From: Halopseudomonas oceani
GTDB taxonomy: Bacteria > Pseudomonadota > Gammaproteobacteria > Pseudomonadales > Pseudomonadaceae
DNA length: 64,000 nt
Direction of reading: 5' to 3'
NCBI RefSeq assembly: GCF_002903165.1
Contig: NZ_PPSK01000011.1
Coordinates: 1-64,000 of the forward strand
A program made the position numbers and the translations under genes. The notes beneath the pieces were generated by a model. The model did no database searches. It was given only the letters and a program-made list of their open reading frames with translations, and was not told the DNA's origin. Of the stretch, positions 9,213 through 18,344 are shown piece by piece (within the stretch, counting starts at the first letter, position 1; every line of letters starts with the position of its first letter).

Positions 9213-12020
9213 ATGAGCCTGCCTGCCGACTTTCTGACCGGCGCCCGTCGCCTGATTCCGCCCGAGCGTCTGTTCGACGACCCGCTGTCGACCCTGGCGT
9301 TTGGCACCGATGCCAGCTTTTACCGACTGATTCCCAAGCTGGTGGTGCGGGTCGAGTCAGAGGCTGAGGTGGTGCGGCTGCTGCATCTGGCCGCGCGCTA
9401 TCAGGTGCCGGTTACCTTCCGGGCGGCGGGAACGAGTCTGTCTGGGCAGGCGATCAGCGACTCGGTATTGGTCGTGCTAGGCGACTACTGGAACGGCCGC
9501 GAGATCCGCGATGGTGGCAACCAGATTCGCCTACAGCCCGGCGTAATCGGCGCGCAGGCAAACGCCGTGCTGGCACCGTTGGGGCGCAAGATTGGCCCGG
9601 ACCCGGCCTCGATCAACGCTTGCAAGATCGGCGGCATCGTCGCCAATAACGCCAGTGGGATGTGCTGCGGCACGGCTCAGAACAGCTACCAGACGCTGGC
9701 CGGTATGCGCCTGGTGCTGGCCGATGGCACCGTGCTGGACAGCGAAGACGAGCGTGGTGTGGCGGCGTTTCGCCAGAGTCATGCTGCGCTGCTTGAGCAG
9801 TTGGCCGAACTGGGGCGCGAAACCCGCGCCAACACGGCGCTGGCCGAGCGTATTCGTCACAAGTATCGGCTGAAGAACACCACGGGGCTGTCGCTCAACG
9901 CGCTGGTCGATTTCGATGATCCGCTGGATATCCTCACCCACCTGATGGTCGGCTCGGAGGGGACGCTCGGCTTTATCAGCTCGGTGACCTACAACACCGT
10001 GCCCGAATACCCGCACAAAGCCAGTGCGCTGATCGTGTTTCCGGATGTGGACACCTGCTGCCGCGCAGTACCGGTGCTCAAGCAGCAGCCGGTGGCCGCG
10101 GTGGAGCTGCTGGATCGCCGCAGTCTGCGCTCGGTGCAGAACCAGCCGGGCCTGCCGGACTGGGTCGCCGGGCTGTCGGACGGCGCTTGCGCGCTGCTGA
10201 TCGAGTCGCGCGCCGCCAGCCAGTCGCTGCTGCACGAGCAACTGGCGCAGATCCGCTCGGCGCTGGCCCCGTTCCCGGTCGAGCAGCAGGTCGACTTCAC
10301 CGAAGATCCGGCGGTCTCCGGCCAGCTGTGGGCGATCCGCAAGGGTACCTTCCCGGCCGTCGGTGCGGTGCGCGCGACCGGAACCACCGTGATCATCGAA
10401 GACGTTACGTTCCCGGTTGAGCAATTGGCTGCGGGCGTGCACCGGCTGATCGCGCTGTTCGAGAAGCATGGTTACGACGAGGCGATCATCTTTGGCCACG
10501 CGCTGGAGGGCAACCTGCACTTTGTCTTTACCCAAGGGTTTGAGGACCCGGCGCAGGTCGCCCGTTATGAAGCCTTCATGGGCGATGTGGCCGAGCTGGT
10601 CGCGGTCGAATTCGGCGGCTCACTGAAGGCCGAGCATGGCACCGGCCGCAATATGGCGCCGTTCGTCGAGCAGGAATGGGGCAGTGATGCCTATCAGTTG
10701 ATGTGGCGGATCAAGCGGCTGCTCGACCCGCAGGGCATTCTCAATCCGGACGTGGTGCTGTCCGATGACCCGCAGATTCACCTGAAAAACCTCAAGCCGC
10801 TGCCGGCAGCGAACAACATCGTCGACAAGTGCATCGAGTGCGGCTTTTGTGAACCGGTCTGCCCGAGCAACGGTCTGACCCTGACGCCGCGCCAGCGCAT
10901 CGTCATCTGGCGCGATATTCAGGCCAAAAAACGCGCGGGTATCGATACCCGTGAGCTGGAAGCGGTCTACCAATACCAGGGCATCGACAGCTGCGCCGCG
11001 ACCGGCCTGTGCGCCGAGCGTTGCCCGGTGGGCATTAACACCGGTGATCTGGTGCGTGAGCTGCGCGCCTCGCAAGCGGCTTACCCGGATCGCGCCGCCT
11101 GGCTAGCCAAGCACTTTGCCGGTGCACTCAAGGGCGTGCGGTTTACCCTGCGCGCCGCAGATCTGGCCCACCGCCTGCTCGGCGCACCGCGTCTGCAGCG
11201 CTGGAGCGAGGGCGCGCGCAAGCTGTCTGGTGCGCGCCTGCCGAGCTGGACGCCGGCACTGCCGCAGCCGGTCAAGCTGGTACCTTTGCTGGATCAGTGG
11301 CAGAGCGGCAAGCCGCGGGTGGTCTACCTGCCGGCCTGTATCTCGCGCAGCATGGGCCCCGCGCGCAGCGACAGCGAGCAAATGCCGCTGATCGATAAGA
11401 CCCGCGCACTGCTGGAAAAGGCCGGATATGAGGTGGTGCTGCCGGCACAGCTCGATGGCTTGTGCTGCGGTCAGCCGTTTGCTTCCAAGGGCTACCCCGA
11501 GCAGGCCGAGGCCAAGCGTAATGAACTGCTGGCGGCGCTGCGCGAAGCCAGCCGCAACGGCCAGGATCCGATCTATTGCGATACCAGCCCCTGCACCCTG
11601 AGTCTGGTCGATGGCGAGGCCGACGGGCTGGATATCTTCGATCCGGTGCGTTTTATCCGCACCCACCTGTTCCAGCGCCTGACGTTTACCCCGCAGGCGC
11701 AGCCGGTGGCGGTGCACGTAACCTGCAGTACCCAGCATCTGGGTGAAGGGCATGCGCTGATCGAGATTGCCCGGCGCTGCAGTACCAACGTCGTGGTGCC
11801 GGAAGGGATTCACTGCTGCGGCTTTGCCGGCGACAAGGGCTTCAATCTGCCCGAGCTGAATGATCACGCGCTGCGCACACTGAAACCGGTGGTGCAGCAT
11901 TGCAGTGAAGGGGTGTCAACCAGCCGTACCTGCGAGATCGGGCTATCCAGCCATAGCGGCGTGGACTATCACAGTCTGGTCTATCTGGTGGATCGGGTTA
12001 CCTGTCCGAAGAGTGACTGA
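9213..12020 (+). CDS. dld2: D-lactate dehydrogenase, FAD and Fe-S (Dld-II type)
   Basis: A 935-residue fusion of a FAD-binding oxidase (about residues 30-530: PCMH-type FAD domain with TFRAAGTSLSGQAI and GGIVANNASGMCCG) with a GlpC-like iron-sulfur part. Two 4Fe-4S motifs are visible (CIECGFCEPVCPS near 548 and CAATGLCAERCP near 600), followed by two CCG domains (LDGLCCGQPFASKG and GIHCCGFAGDKG). In Pseudomonas this third gene of the lld operon is a quinone-linked D-lactate dehydrogenase, which completes use of both lactate isomers. The gene starts 12 nt after lldD. Glycolate or 2-hydroxyglutarate oxidation is possible for relatives, but the context favours lactate. Confidence 0.9.
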   Translation: MSLPADFLTGARRLIPPERLFDDPLSTLAFGTDASFYRLIPKLVVRVESEAEVVRLLHLAARYQVPVTFRAAGTSLSGQAISDSVLVVLGDYWNGREIRDGGNQIRLQPGVIGAQANAVLAPLGRKIGPDPASINACKIGGIVANNASGMCCGTAQNSYQTLAGMRLVLADGTVLDSEDERGVAAFRQSHAALLEQLAELGRETRANTALAERIRHKYRLKNTTGLSLNALVDFDDPLDILTHLMVGSEGTLGFISSVTYNTVPEYPHKASALIVFPDVDTCCRAVPVLKQQPVAAVELLDRRSLRSVQNQPGLPDWVAGLSDGACALLIESRAASQSLLHEQLAQIRSALAPFPVEQQVDFTEDPAVSGQLWAIRKGTFPAVGAVRATGTTVIIEDVTFPVEQLAAGVHRLIALFEKHGYDEAIIFGHALEGNLHFVFTQGFEDPAQVARYEAFMGDVAELVAVEFGGSLKAEHGTGRNMAPFVEQEWGSDAYQLMWRIKRLLDPQGILNPDVVLSDDPQIHLKNLKPLPAANNIVDKCIECGFCEPVCPSNGLTLTPRQRIVIWRDIQAKKRAGIDTRELEAVYQYQGIDSCAATGLCAERCPVGINTGDLVRELRASQAAYPDRAAWLAKHFAGALKGVRFTLRAADLAHRLLGAPRLQRWSEGARKLSGARLPSWTPALPQPVKLVPLLDQWQSGKPRVVYLPACISRSMGPARSDSEQMPLIDKTRALLEKAGYEVVLPAQLDGLCCGQPFASKGYPEQAEAKRNELLAALREASRNGQDPIYCDTSPCTLSLVDGEADGLDIFDPVRFIRTHLFQRLTFTPQAQPVAVHVTCSTQHLGEGHALIEIARRCSTNVVVPEGIHCCGFAGDKGFNLPELNDHALRTLKPVVQHCSEGVSTSRTCEIGLSSHSGVDYHSLVYLVDRVTCPKSD

Positions 12021-12044
12021 GGTCATTAAGTGTTTTGGTGGAAT

Positions 12045-12071
12045 GCTTCCGTCACCGAGGGTGACGGAAGC
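12045..12071. terminator. Hairpin between convergent dld and envelope operon
   Basis: Perfect 12-bp stem GCTTCCGTCACC (12045-12056) with GGTGACGGAAGC (12060-12071) and a 3-nt loop. It lies between the convergent stops at 12020 and 12080. There is no T tract on either side, but position and strength suggest a bidirectional transcription end. Confidence 0.6.
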
Positions 12072-12079
12072 GCTTATGA

Positions 12080-13117
12080 CTAGAGGCTATCAATTTGAAG
12101 ATTCATGCGCGCTAGCATCCGACTGCTGGTCCTTGAGTCGTCGAGTTTGCTCAGGTCACGAAGCCGAACGGTCTCCTTCGGCTCGATGCTGAGCTCAAAA
12201 CCATCCTCCTTGCCCAGCAAAATGTCGCTAATCAATTCGCATACATCTTCCAGGTCTCTGGCCAGGTCTCCGCGCTCGCATTGCTTTACCTGTTGCTCGA
12301 CCTGCCGTTCGTAGTGCTCGCTGCGTTGCTTATCCGCGTCGCCGCGTGTTGGGTCAAGTGGTGTGTTATAGCGCTGTTGTAAGGCGATGCTGCGGGAGAC
12401 AAGCCCTCTGTCCTTCATGGTAAAACGGATCGCTTCAATCTCAATCCTGTCAATGGTCTGTCCAAGCTCTTCAAGGCTCTGCAGTATCTGGTAGCCATTT
12501 TCTGCAGATGTCAGTGTGCGCTGCAAGCCTCGCAGCTGGCGATTCAAGCCCCGCTGGCCTGCCAGCCGGTAGCTGATTTGGCTGTCAAAAAGTTCTGGCA
12601 GAGCAACGTTGATTGCGGTTTCCACGACGCCCGCATCATCATCGACATCGACAAACAGGTCCACGTCGAACGGTGGGACGAAAGTCAGTCCACTATTGAG
12701 CGCAGGTTGGAATCCGCCTACTGCGTTAGCGAAACCGCGGTCGATATTTCGCCCGGCTATCGCGCTGAACTGCCTGAAGTCAGAGAAGGCCTCTTGCTCG
12801 GCGTTGACACCACGGAATTGTAGGCGAATTCGGGTGCGTTCATCCTCGTCGAGCAGGTCGCTAACAATGATTTCCTTTGCTCGGATGGCGGCGTTACTGT
12901 CGCCGATGTCCAATTCCACGTCGAATATACTGACGCGCCCGCCAAATGGGCTGGAGGATACTTTGGACCAGTGCAGCCTATTTTCTATTTGTGCATCATA
13001 GGCCCAGTCTTCCAGTTTCTTTTCTGCCTTATTACCGGCGTATACGGATAGCCCGGCGTAGGTGGCGGCAATCAGGGCAGCGGCTCCTCCGGCAATCAGA
13101 AAGATCTTTTTGTTCAT
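12080..13117 (-). CDS. Unrecognised N-terminally anchored envelope protein
   Basis: I do not recognise this 345-residue protein. It opens with one hydrophobic segment (IFLIAGGAAALIAATYAGLSVY, about residues 5-26) that reads as a membrane anchor with the rest in the periplasm. The next part (about 45-75: LHWSKVSSSPFGGRVSIFDVELDI) resembles the start of AsmA/DUF945-like beta-rich periplasmic proteins, which carry lipids or act at the envelope; this is only a resemblance. Around residues 180-260 there are charged helical stretches with leucine repeats. Cysteines in QCERGDLARDLEDVCEL could form a disulfide. It is the last gene of a three-gene operon and overlaps the upstream gene by ATGA. Confidence 0.7.
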   Translation of the reverse strand: MNKKIFLIAGGAAALIAATYAGLSVYAGNKAEKKLEDWAYDAQIENRLHWSKVSSSPFGGRVSIFDVELDIGDSNAAIRAKEIIVSDLLDEDERTRIRLQFRGVNAEQEAFSDFRQFSAIAGRNIDRGFANAVGGFQPALNSGLTFVPPFDVDLFVDVDDDAGVVETAINVALPELFDSQISYRLAGQRGLNRQLRGLQRTLTSAENGYQILQSLEELGQTIDRIEIEAIRFTMKDRGLVSRSIALQQRYNTPLDPTRGDADKQRSEHYERQVEQQVKQCERGDLARDLEDVCELISDILLGKEDGFELSIEPKETVRLRDLSKLDDSRTSSRMLARMNLQIDSL

Positions 13118-14955
13118 CGTGCTGCTCCTGTGGTCGCTGCTTGATCCGGTCTTGCGCGCTTGATCAGCTCCTCCGCTTCTTCGGGAGTCCAGTCAGGGTT
13201 CCCGATCCGGTAGCGGGCGAGTGCCAACGGGTCTTTCAGGTCTGCACATTGTTCTTCTGAGCAAGACTGGATGCTGTCAGCTGTAATCAGGGTCAGCGGT
13301 AGGTTTTGGTCGTCTTTGCGCTCGGGATCCAGCTGGGCGCTGCCTTTGATCAGGTACCAGCCTTTTTCGACTAGGACGGTCTGCTCGTTACTCAATAGTA
13401 CTGCTTGATAGGGGTACTCAATTAGCCAGCCATCGTCCTGCTCCTTGCCGATCTCTACTATCTGGCTATAGGTGGCTGTTCCGCCGCGCATCATCCGCAG
13501 GTAGCTGCCAGACCCGGTTGGGCTGTAGCTGGCGTCCTCGGTCATGCTTGCGTACAGTTCTTCGGGCCGGCGAACGTCGTTTCGCAGCTGACTGTACAGG
13601 CGAAGTTGTTGCTCTGCCTGCTGGGCCATCAGTTCACGCTGGCGCTGCTCCTCGCGCAAGCGTGCTGCCTCGGCTCTGCGTTGTTCTTCCGCTTCCTTAC
13701 GTTCGAAAGCAAACAGGTGGTTGGTGGCACGCTGCGGGTTGTATTCCCACTTTTTGCTGCGGTAGTGGCGCGACAGGCTGATATCGTAAAGCCAGAAGTC
13801 CCTGTTTCTTTCCATTAGCCCCTTGTTCAGGTCACGCATGGCGTACAGGTGGGTGTTTCGAATGCCTGGTGCGACCTGGTCAAGGCGAGTGGCGGCTAGA
13901 TCGACCGTGGTCTTGATCGAGTCCAGTTCGCGGAAAAGGTCGCGGTTTTCCGTCAAAGCAATCACAGTGGCGTTGTTGGATTGCCAGTGGCCGTTGTAGC
14001 TGCGGTTCAGTCGGAGCAGGTAGTAGGTCTGGCTGGCGGGCTCGCTGTGCAGTAGCTGCAGCAGGTTTCTATCCTGATCGAAGCCGACGATGGGCAGAGC
14101 CGGTGCGGGAGCATCGAACGCCAGACCAGCCAAGAAATGAGCGTCACCAGTTCTACTGAGCAGCACACCGTCGCTGCGGGTCAGCGTCAGCGAACCGGGG
14201 CCTGAGGCATAACCATCAGCGTCGCAGGTAACGCCGGAAGACACCGCCCTGACGTTCTCGGTGCCATCTTCAAGCTTATCGGCAAGGCGGAAGCGGCAGC
14301 CGTTCTGATCGCGCACCTCGGTCAGGAAGTCGACCTGAGCAAACGCGTTCTTCTGCAGTGGCGGCGTCCAGCCTGCCACGCTGAAAACAGTCGGTGGCGC
14401 GGCAACTGCGGTGGCCGTTGCTGGTTCTGTGGGCGACTCAGGTGCTGGCTCAGTGGCGGGCGCCGTTTCTGCGACCGGACTCGGTGCCGGTTCGGCAACC
14501 GGTGCCGCGACAGGAGCAACAGGAGCCGTGGGCACTGGTGGCGGACTGGCGGTGGTCGTGGTTGCACTTTGAACGGCCGGAGTGGCCGCAGGGGCGACTG
14601 GGTCCGGCGCGGGTGCGGTGGTTTGCGCGATCCAGCCTCCGGCCTGCGAGGCGCTGCCGCTGTTCAATGTGTTGCCGCTGCTGTCGGTGCTGACCCAACT
14701 GAGTTGGCTCGCAGCCGGACACTGGCTTGCCAGCAGCCCGCCAAGTTTGGGCAGCACGCGGCCCACTGCGCTGGAGTCGGTTTCGTCGCTGGTGAAGGCG
14801 AAGCGCAGTTGCAGGGCATCGCTGCACCATTGCGCGCCGTCAGCATGTACCACGAACACTTCAAGATTTTCTGCCTTCGAGTATGCCAGGCGGTGGTCTG
14901 CGGCATGGGCCGTTGACGCCAGTACCAACAGACTAGGGATGACAATGCGTCTCAT
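13114..14955 (-). CDS. Large exported Pro/Ala-rich protein, function unknown
   Basis: A 613-residue protein without a family I recognise. A signal peptide (MRRIVIPSLLVLASTAHA, cleavage near residue 18) is followed by a small domain (to about 110) with two cysteines, then a Pro/Ala/Thr/Val-rich linker (about 112-195). A mid domain holds paired cysteines (NGCRFRL, SGVTCDADG). A positively and negatively charged coiled coil lies near 415-455 (EAEEQRRAEAARLREEQRQ), and the C-terminal part has SCSEEQCADL and ends Arg/Ala-rich. The architecture suggests a spanning or tethering envelope protein. AAGGAAG precedes the start. It lies 12 nt after the glycine-zipper gene and overlaps the next gene by 4 bp, so the three proteins probably act together. 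Confidence 0.75.
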   Translation of the reverse strand: MRRIVIPSLLVLASTAHAADHRLAYSKAENLEVFVVHADGAQWCSDALQLRFAFTSDETDSSAVGRVLPKLGGLLASQCPAASQLSWVSTDSSGNTLNSGSASQAGGWIAQTTAPAPDPVAPAATPAVQSATTTTASPPPVPTAPVAPVAAPVAEPAPSPVAETAPATEPAPESPTEPATATAVAAPPTVFSVAGWTPPLQKNAFAQVDFLTEVRDQNGCRFRLADKLEDGTENVRAVSSGVTCDADGYASGPGSLTLTRSDGVLLSRTGDAHFLAGLAFDAPAPALPIVGFDQDRNLLQLLHSEPASQTYYLLRLNRSYNGHWQSNNATVIALTENRDLFRELDSIKTTVDLAATRLDQVAPGIRNTHLYAMRDLNKGLMERNRDFWLYDISLSRHYRSKKWEYNPQRATNHLFAFERKEAEEQRRAEAARLREEQRQRELMAQQAEQQLRLYSQLRNDVRRPEELYASMTEDASYSPTGSGSYLRMMRGGTATYSQIVEIGKEQDDGWLIEYPYQAVLLSNEQTVLVEKGWYLIKGSAQLDPERKDDQNLPLTLITADSIQSCSEEQCADLKDPLALARYRIGNPDWTPEEAEELIKRARPDQAATTGAAR

Positions 14956-14967
14956 GCGGACTTCCTT

Positions 14968-15855
14968 TTAGATCAGTTCCCAAGCGCCATCGTCGGCCTG
15001 GCACGCTTTTACGGTCTGAGAGTCGGAACTCTCGGCGGTTCGAATGTTGTAGTTGAGAGTCCGGCAGGTAGTTTGTGCTGCTACTTGTTGCTCAACGGGC
15101 ATGGCGTCCAGGTCGAAAGCGTCAAGGTCAATGCCTTTGCTGGCGGCGGTAGCGACATCAAGGCTGTCCAGGTCGGTGGCGGTGTCGGCGGCCGTTGGGT
15201 TGGTGCTGGCGGTCGCTGCGGCAGGTACCTGCTCTACCAGTGGTGCATACACGTAGCCGACGGTGACGCCGCGGCGGCCAACCATGATCCAGTTATTATC
15301 GGTCCGGCCTATCGCGGTAAATGTAGTGCCTGTGGGCAGGCTGGCGACGCGCTCCGCGTTGATGTCCGGTGCGTTGCGGACATTCGCCGATTTGGTTGAG
15401 CGATATGGCTGATTGATCAACGACATGTTTGGCACGGCGGCTACGCTGGGCGCCCGTTTCACTGCAACCTGGCGTTCGACGGTCTCGCTACTGACGGCAG
15501 TAATAGTTGCGCTGGCCCCGCTATGGCTGGAGGTCCACTGGCGGCTCTGACCATCAGCTGAGTATTGAAGGGCTTGCTGGGTCTGGTGCGCGAGTGCCTG
15601 ACGATCCTGCTCGTCCAGCTTGGAGCCAATTGTTTTGCCAAGATAGCCACCGGCAAGAGCGCCCGCGATGATGGCGGCAGTGCGGCCGTTGCCATTACCC
15701 ACTTGGCTGCCAAGCAGGGCTCCGGCAGTGACGCCAATGAGTGTTCCGATGTTTTCTTTGTTGGCCCACTGATTGTCAGACAGGTTCGCGCAGCCTGCGC
15801 TGGTGGCGATAGCAGTGCCGAGGGTGATGGCGAGGGAAATCTTATTTGCTTTCAA
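14968..15855 (-). CDS. Glycine-zipper and SH3-domain envelope protein
   Basis: A 295-residue exported protein. The N-terminal signal ends in TSAGC near residue 22, a possible but non-ideal lipobox. Residues about 36-80 form a glycine zipper (IGTLIGVTAGALLGSQVG, then IIAGALAGGYLGKTIG), as in 17-kDa surface antigen and SlyB-like proteins. Next come a SSxSGxSxTI segment, a bacterial SH3-like domain (about 150-215: SANVRNAPDINAERVASLP, GYVYAP) and a C-terminal tail with two cysteines. SH3 domains usually bind peptidoglycan or protein partners. It is the first gene of the three-gene operon running down to 12080. No pathway can be named from the sequence. Confidence 0.8.
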   Translation of the reverse strand: MKANKISLAITLGTAIATSAGCANLSDNQWANKENIGTLIGVTAGALLGSQVGNGNGRTAAIIAGALAGGYLGKTIGSKLDEQDRQALAHQTQQALQYSADGQSRQWTSSHSGASATITAVSSETVERQVAVKRAPSVAAVPNMSLINQPYRSTKSANVRNAPDINAERVASLPTGTTFTAIGRTDNNWIMVGRRGVTVGYVYAPLVEQVPAAATASTNPTAADTATDLDSLDVATAASKGIDLDAFDLDAMPVEQQVAAQTTCRTLNYNIRTAESSDSQTVKACQADDGAWELI

Positions 15856-16058
15856 AGGCCTGGGTCCTGTGCGTATTTATGATCAACGCGAACAGGGGAG
15901 GAGGAGCTAGGCTCCTGAAAACGGCGATCATCCCTGAGCGCGAAGGCATTATCTATAAAATGTGGTGGCAAAACAATGGCGTCAGTATTTGAGCGAGATC
16001 TGGCACCATAGCTTGTTTATTGACGGTCGCGCATTGCGCAGCTGCCAGCGAGGGCGAC
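15856..16058. other. Intergenic region upstream of envelope operon
   Basis: About 200 bases between the envelope operon start and the plsC-like stop. AT-rich DNA around 15945-15962 (TATAGATAAT on the minus strand) could hold the operon promoter; no clear -35 box is seen. No gene found. Confidence 0.35.
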
Positions 16059-16724
16059 TTAATCATCCTCCCAGCGCGCATCCCGTTTGGTAATGCACTG
16101 TGCCAGCAGGGTTTCCAGCGAGGTTTGCAGGTCCTGCATGAAGGCGTTGCTGTCGTCGCCAGGCAGCAGTGCTTCACCAATCACCACATCGGCGTTGAAC
16201 GGTACGATCATCGAGCCGCCCTTGGGCAGTGCGCGCCCGAGGCCGTGCATGGCGATGGGGACGACCTGAGTGCCGGCGTGGCTGCGGGCGAGGTGGTAGA
16301 CACCCTTGCGTAGCGGCTGCAGCTGCTCGGGGTCGCCGCGGCTGCCCTCGGGGAACAGCAGCAGAATCTGACCGTCAGCCAGCGCCTGCTGGCACTGTTC
16401 GAAGACTTGATCCTTGTCGACCTGACCTTGTCGGTCGAGTGGGATGATGCCGATCAAATTCAGCGACAGCCAACTGGTGAAGCGGTTACGCAGGAAGTAA
16501 TCCGCTGCCGCCACCGGGCGTACCCGGTGCAGCTCGCCGAGCGGGTAGAGGGCCATCAGCACCAGGGTATCCAGGTGGCTGTTGTGGTTGGCCGCCAGGA
16601 TCGCCGGGCCGTGGCTGGGCAGGCGTTGCTTGTTGTAGATGTTCAGGCCGAGCAGCAGGTACACCACCGGCTTGACGACCAGTAGAAAGAACAGCTGTTT
16701 GGGCAGGCGCTTGATGACGGACAT
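16059..16724 (-). CDS. PlsC-family acyltransferase
   Basis: A 221-residue membrane-bound 1-acylglycerol-3-phosphate acyltransferase-like protein. It keeps the HX4D catalytic motif (NHNSHLDT near residue 46), the FPEGSRG motif near 125, and a hydrophobic N-terminus. It is the last gene of a four-gene lipid operon, starting 7 nt after the cdsA-like stop. The partner genes (CDP-alcohol phosphatidyltransferase, cytidylyltransferase) point to making or remodelling a phospholipid head group or chain. It is not the housekeeping plsC by context; the acyl acceptor is unknown. Confidence 0.85.
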   Translation of the reverse strand: MSVIKRLPKQLFFLLVVKPVVYLLLGLNIYNKQRLPSHGPAILAANHNSHLDTLVLMALYPLGELHRVRPVAAADYFLRNRFTSWLSLNLIGIIPLDRQGQVDKDQVFEQCQQALADGQILLLFPEGSRGDPEQLQPLRKGVYHLARSHAGTQVVPIAMHGLGRALPKGGSMIVPFNADVVIGEALLPGDDSNAFMQDLQTSLETLLAQCITKRDARWEDD

Positions 16725-16731
16725 GGCGGCC

Positions 16732-17688
16732 TCAGTAAGTGGTGTAGACGAGGAAATGGAAGAACAGCGGCGCGGTGTACATCAGGCTGTCGATGCGGTC
16801 GAGAATGCCGCCATGACCCGGGATCAGCTGGCTGGTGTCCTTGATGCGCAGGTCGCGCTTGACCGCCGATACGGTCAGGTCGCCGATGAAACCGGCCAGC
16901 CCGATCAACAGGCCCGCAGCCAGGCCAAGGCCCCAGCCGAGTGGCGTCAGCCAGGGGGCCAGAACCGCGCCAAACAGGGTGGTGGTGGCAACCCCGCCAA
17001 GAAAGCCGGCCCAGGTCTTGTTCGGGCTGATCGCCGGGACAATCTTGCGGTTGCCGAACTTCTTGCCCCAGATGTACTGGGCCACATCGTTGAACTGGGT
17101 CAGGAATACCAGATAGATCACCAGCCCGACGCCACCGCCCGCCGGGTTTTCCTCCGCTGGTAGCATTAGCAGATAGGCGACATGGCTAATGGCGAAGACG
17201 GTGGTCATGGTTGCCCACTGATAGGAACCTACGGCGCGGATAAAGCCCTTGGTTTCACCCAGCATCAGCAGGCCGAAGGGAATCAGCAGGAACAGGTAGA
17301 CGGGAATGAAGATGATGAACATCCCGTACCAGCCAAGCCCCACCCAGTAGTACTGCAGTGGTACCGCGAGATAGAGCGCGAGAATCAGCCGGCGGTCGGT
17401 CACGCGTACCGGCAGAATCGAGAAGAACTCGCGCAGGGCGATGAAGCTGAGGATGGTGAAGAAGACCAGTGAGGCGGTGGGGCCGATCATCAGTGCGGTA
17501 AATACCACGCCGACCATTACCCACCAGGAGTTGATGCGCTGCTTCAGTTCCAGGTAACCGTCGTCACTCAATCGCGGGCGCAACAGCACCTGCGTAATGC
17601 TGGCGATGACCAGCATCGCGACCACTACCAGCATGGCGGTCAGGGTGTTGGGTGTCAGGTCAAGCATGAAAGGCAGGCCGATATCCAT
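16732..17688 (-). CDS. CdsA-family phosphatidate cytidylyltransferase (YnbB-like)
   Basis: A 318-residue integral membrane protein with about eight helices. The CDP-DAG synthase signature is visible in the C-terminal third: SPNKTWAGFLGG, then FIGDLTVSAVKRDLRIKDTSQLIPGHGGILDRIDS. It should make CDP-diacylglycerol from CTP and phosphatidate. Coupling with a CDP-alcohol phosphatidyltransferase through a TAATG stop-start overlap recalls E. coli ynbA-ynbB. It is probably a second CdsA beside the housekeeping enzyme, supplying the adjacent transferase. Confidence 0.88.
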   Translation of the reverse strand: MDIGLPFMLDLTPNTLTAMLVVVAMLVIASITQVLLRPRLSDDGYLELKQRINSWWVMVGVVFTALMIGPTASLVFFTILSFIALREFFSILPVRVTDRRLILALYLAVPLQYYWVGLGWYGMFIIFIPVYLFLLIPFGLLMLGETKGFIRAVGSYQWATMTTVFAISHVAYLLMLPAEENPAGGGVGLVIYLVFLTQFNDVAQYIWGKKFGNRKIVPAISPNKTWAGFLGGVATTTLFGAVLAPWLTPLGWGLGLAAGLLIGLAGFIGDLTVSAVKRDLRIKDTSQLIPGHGGILDRIDSLMYTAPLFFHFLVYTTY

Positions 17689-18344
17689 TATTCAATCCCC
17701 CGGCGTTCCAGTCGCAGATAGGCGCCGATCAGCCGGCGCAGAACGGTCAAGCCACTGCCGATCGCAATGATGATCAGGCTGACCCAGAGAATCAGGCCCG
17801 GTTGCTGCCACAGTGGGTCAAATGCAGACAGTACGCAGGCACCAGTCAGCAAGGCCATGCGCTGCTGTTTGGCCATGGGGCCGCGAAAGTCGGCAGGCAA
17901 CCCGAGCGAGACGCCCAGTACGCGCACATAGGCGGTCATCACGGCCAGTAGCGCGCCGAGCCAGGCCAGCCATTGAGCCGACTCGAAGCCGGGCAGGGCG
18001 AAGCCGCAGGCGACGATCAGCAGCGGGTCGGCGATGCGGTCCGGGACATCATTGAACAGCTCGCCTGCCGGTGTCTGCTTGCCGCCTTCCATTGCCACCA
18101 TGCCGTCGAACAGGTTGCACAACAGGCGCAGCTGAATGCACAGGGCGGCGACGATCAGCCAGATCGAGCGCTCGCCGCCCACCTGCTGGCCGGACCAGAC
18201 CAGCGCAGCCGCGCCGGCCAGTGCGCAGATCACACTGAGTACGGAAATCTGATTGGGGGTAACGCTGCGCTGGCTGAGCCAGGCGGCGAAGCCGTTCATG
18301 ATCCGCTGATCGCGGATCTTCAGTGGGCGGCGATTGCTGGTCAT
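17688..18344 (-). CDS. CDP-alcohol phosphatidyltransferase-like protein (YnbA-like)
   Basis: A 218-residue membrane protein of the CDP-alcohol phosphatidyltransferase fold with about six helices. The usual signature D-x2-D-G-x2-A-R-x8-G-x3-D-x3-D is altered here: NLFDGMVAME, then GELFNDVPD gives N, D, M, N, D at the five polar positions. Two of the four metal-binding Asp are thus Asn and the Arg is Met. As I recall, YnbA-type relatives also show Asn at those two places. The product is unknown. It overlaps its neighbours by 4 bp upstream and 1 bp downstream, hence tight translational coupling. Confidence 0.82.
   Translation of the reverse strand: MTSNRRPLKIRDQRIMNGFAAWLSQRSVTPNQISVLSVICALAGAAALVWSGQQVGGERSIWLIVAALCIQLRLLCNLFDGMVAMEGGKQTPAGELFNDVPDRIADPLLIVACGFALPGFESAQWLAWLGALLAVMTAYVRVLGVSLGLPADFRGPMAKQQRMALLTGACVLSAFDPLWQQPGLILWVSLIIIAIGSGLTVLRRLIGAYLRLERRGIE

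Noticed and set aside
15990..16012. Possible sigma-54 box TGGCAC near TTG
   Set aside because: The spacing between the GG and GC elements does not fit, and it points to no plus-strand gene.
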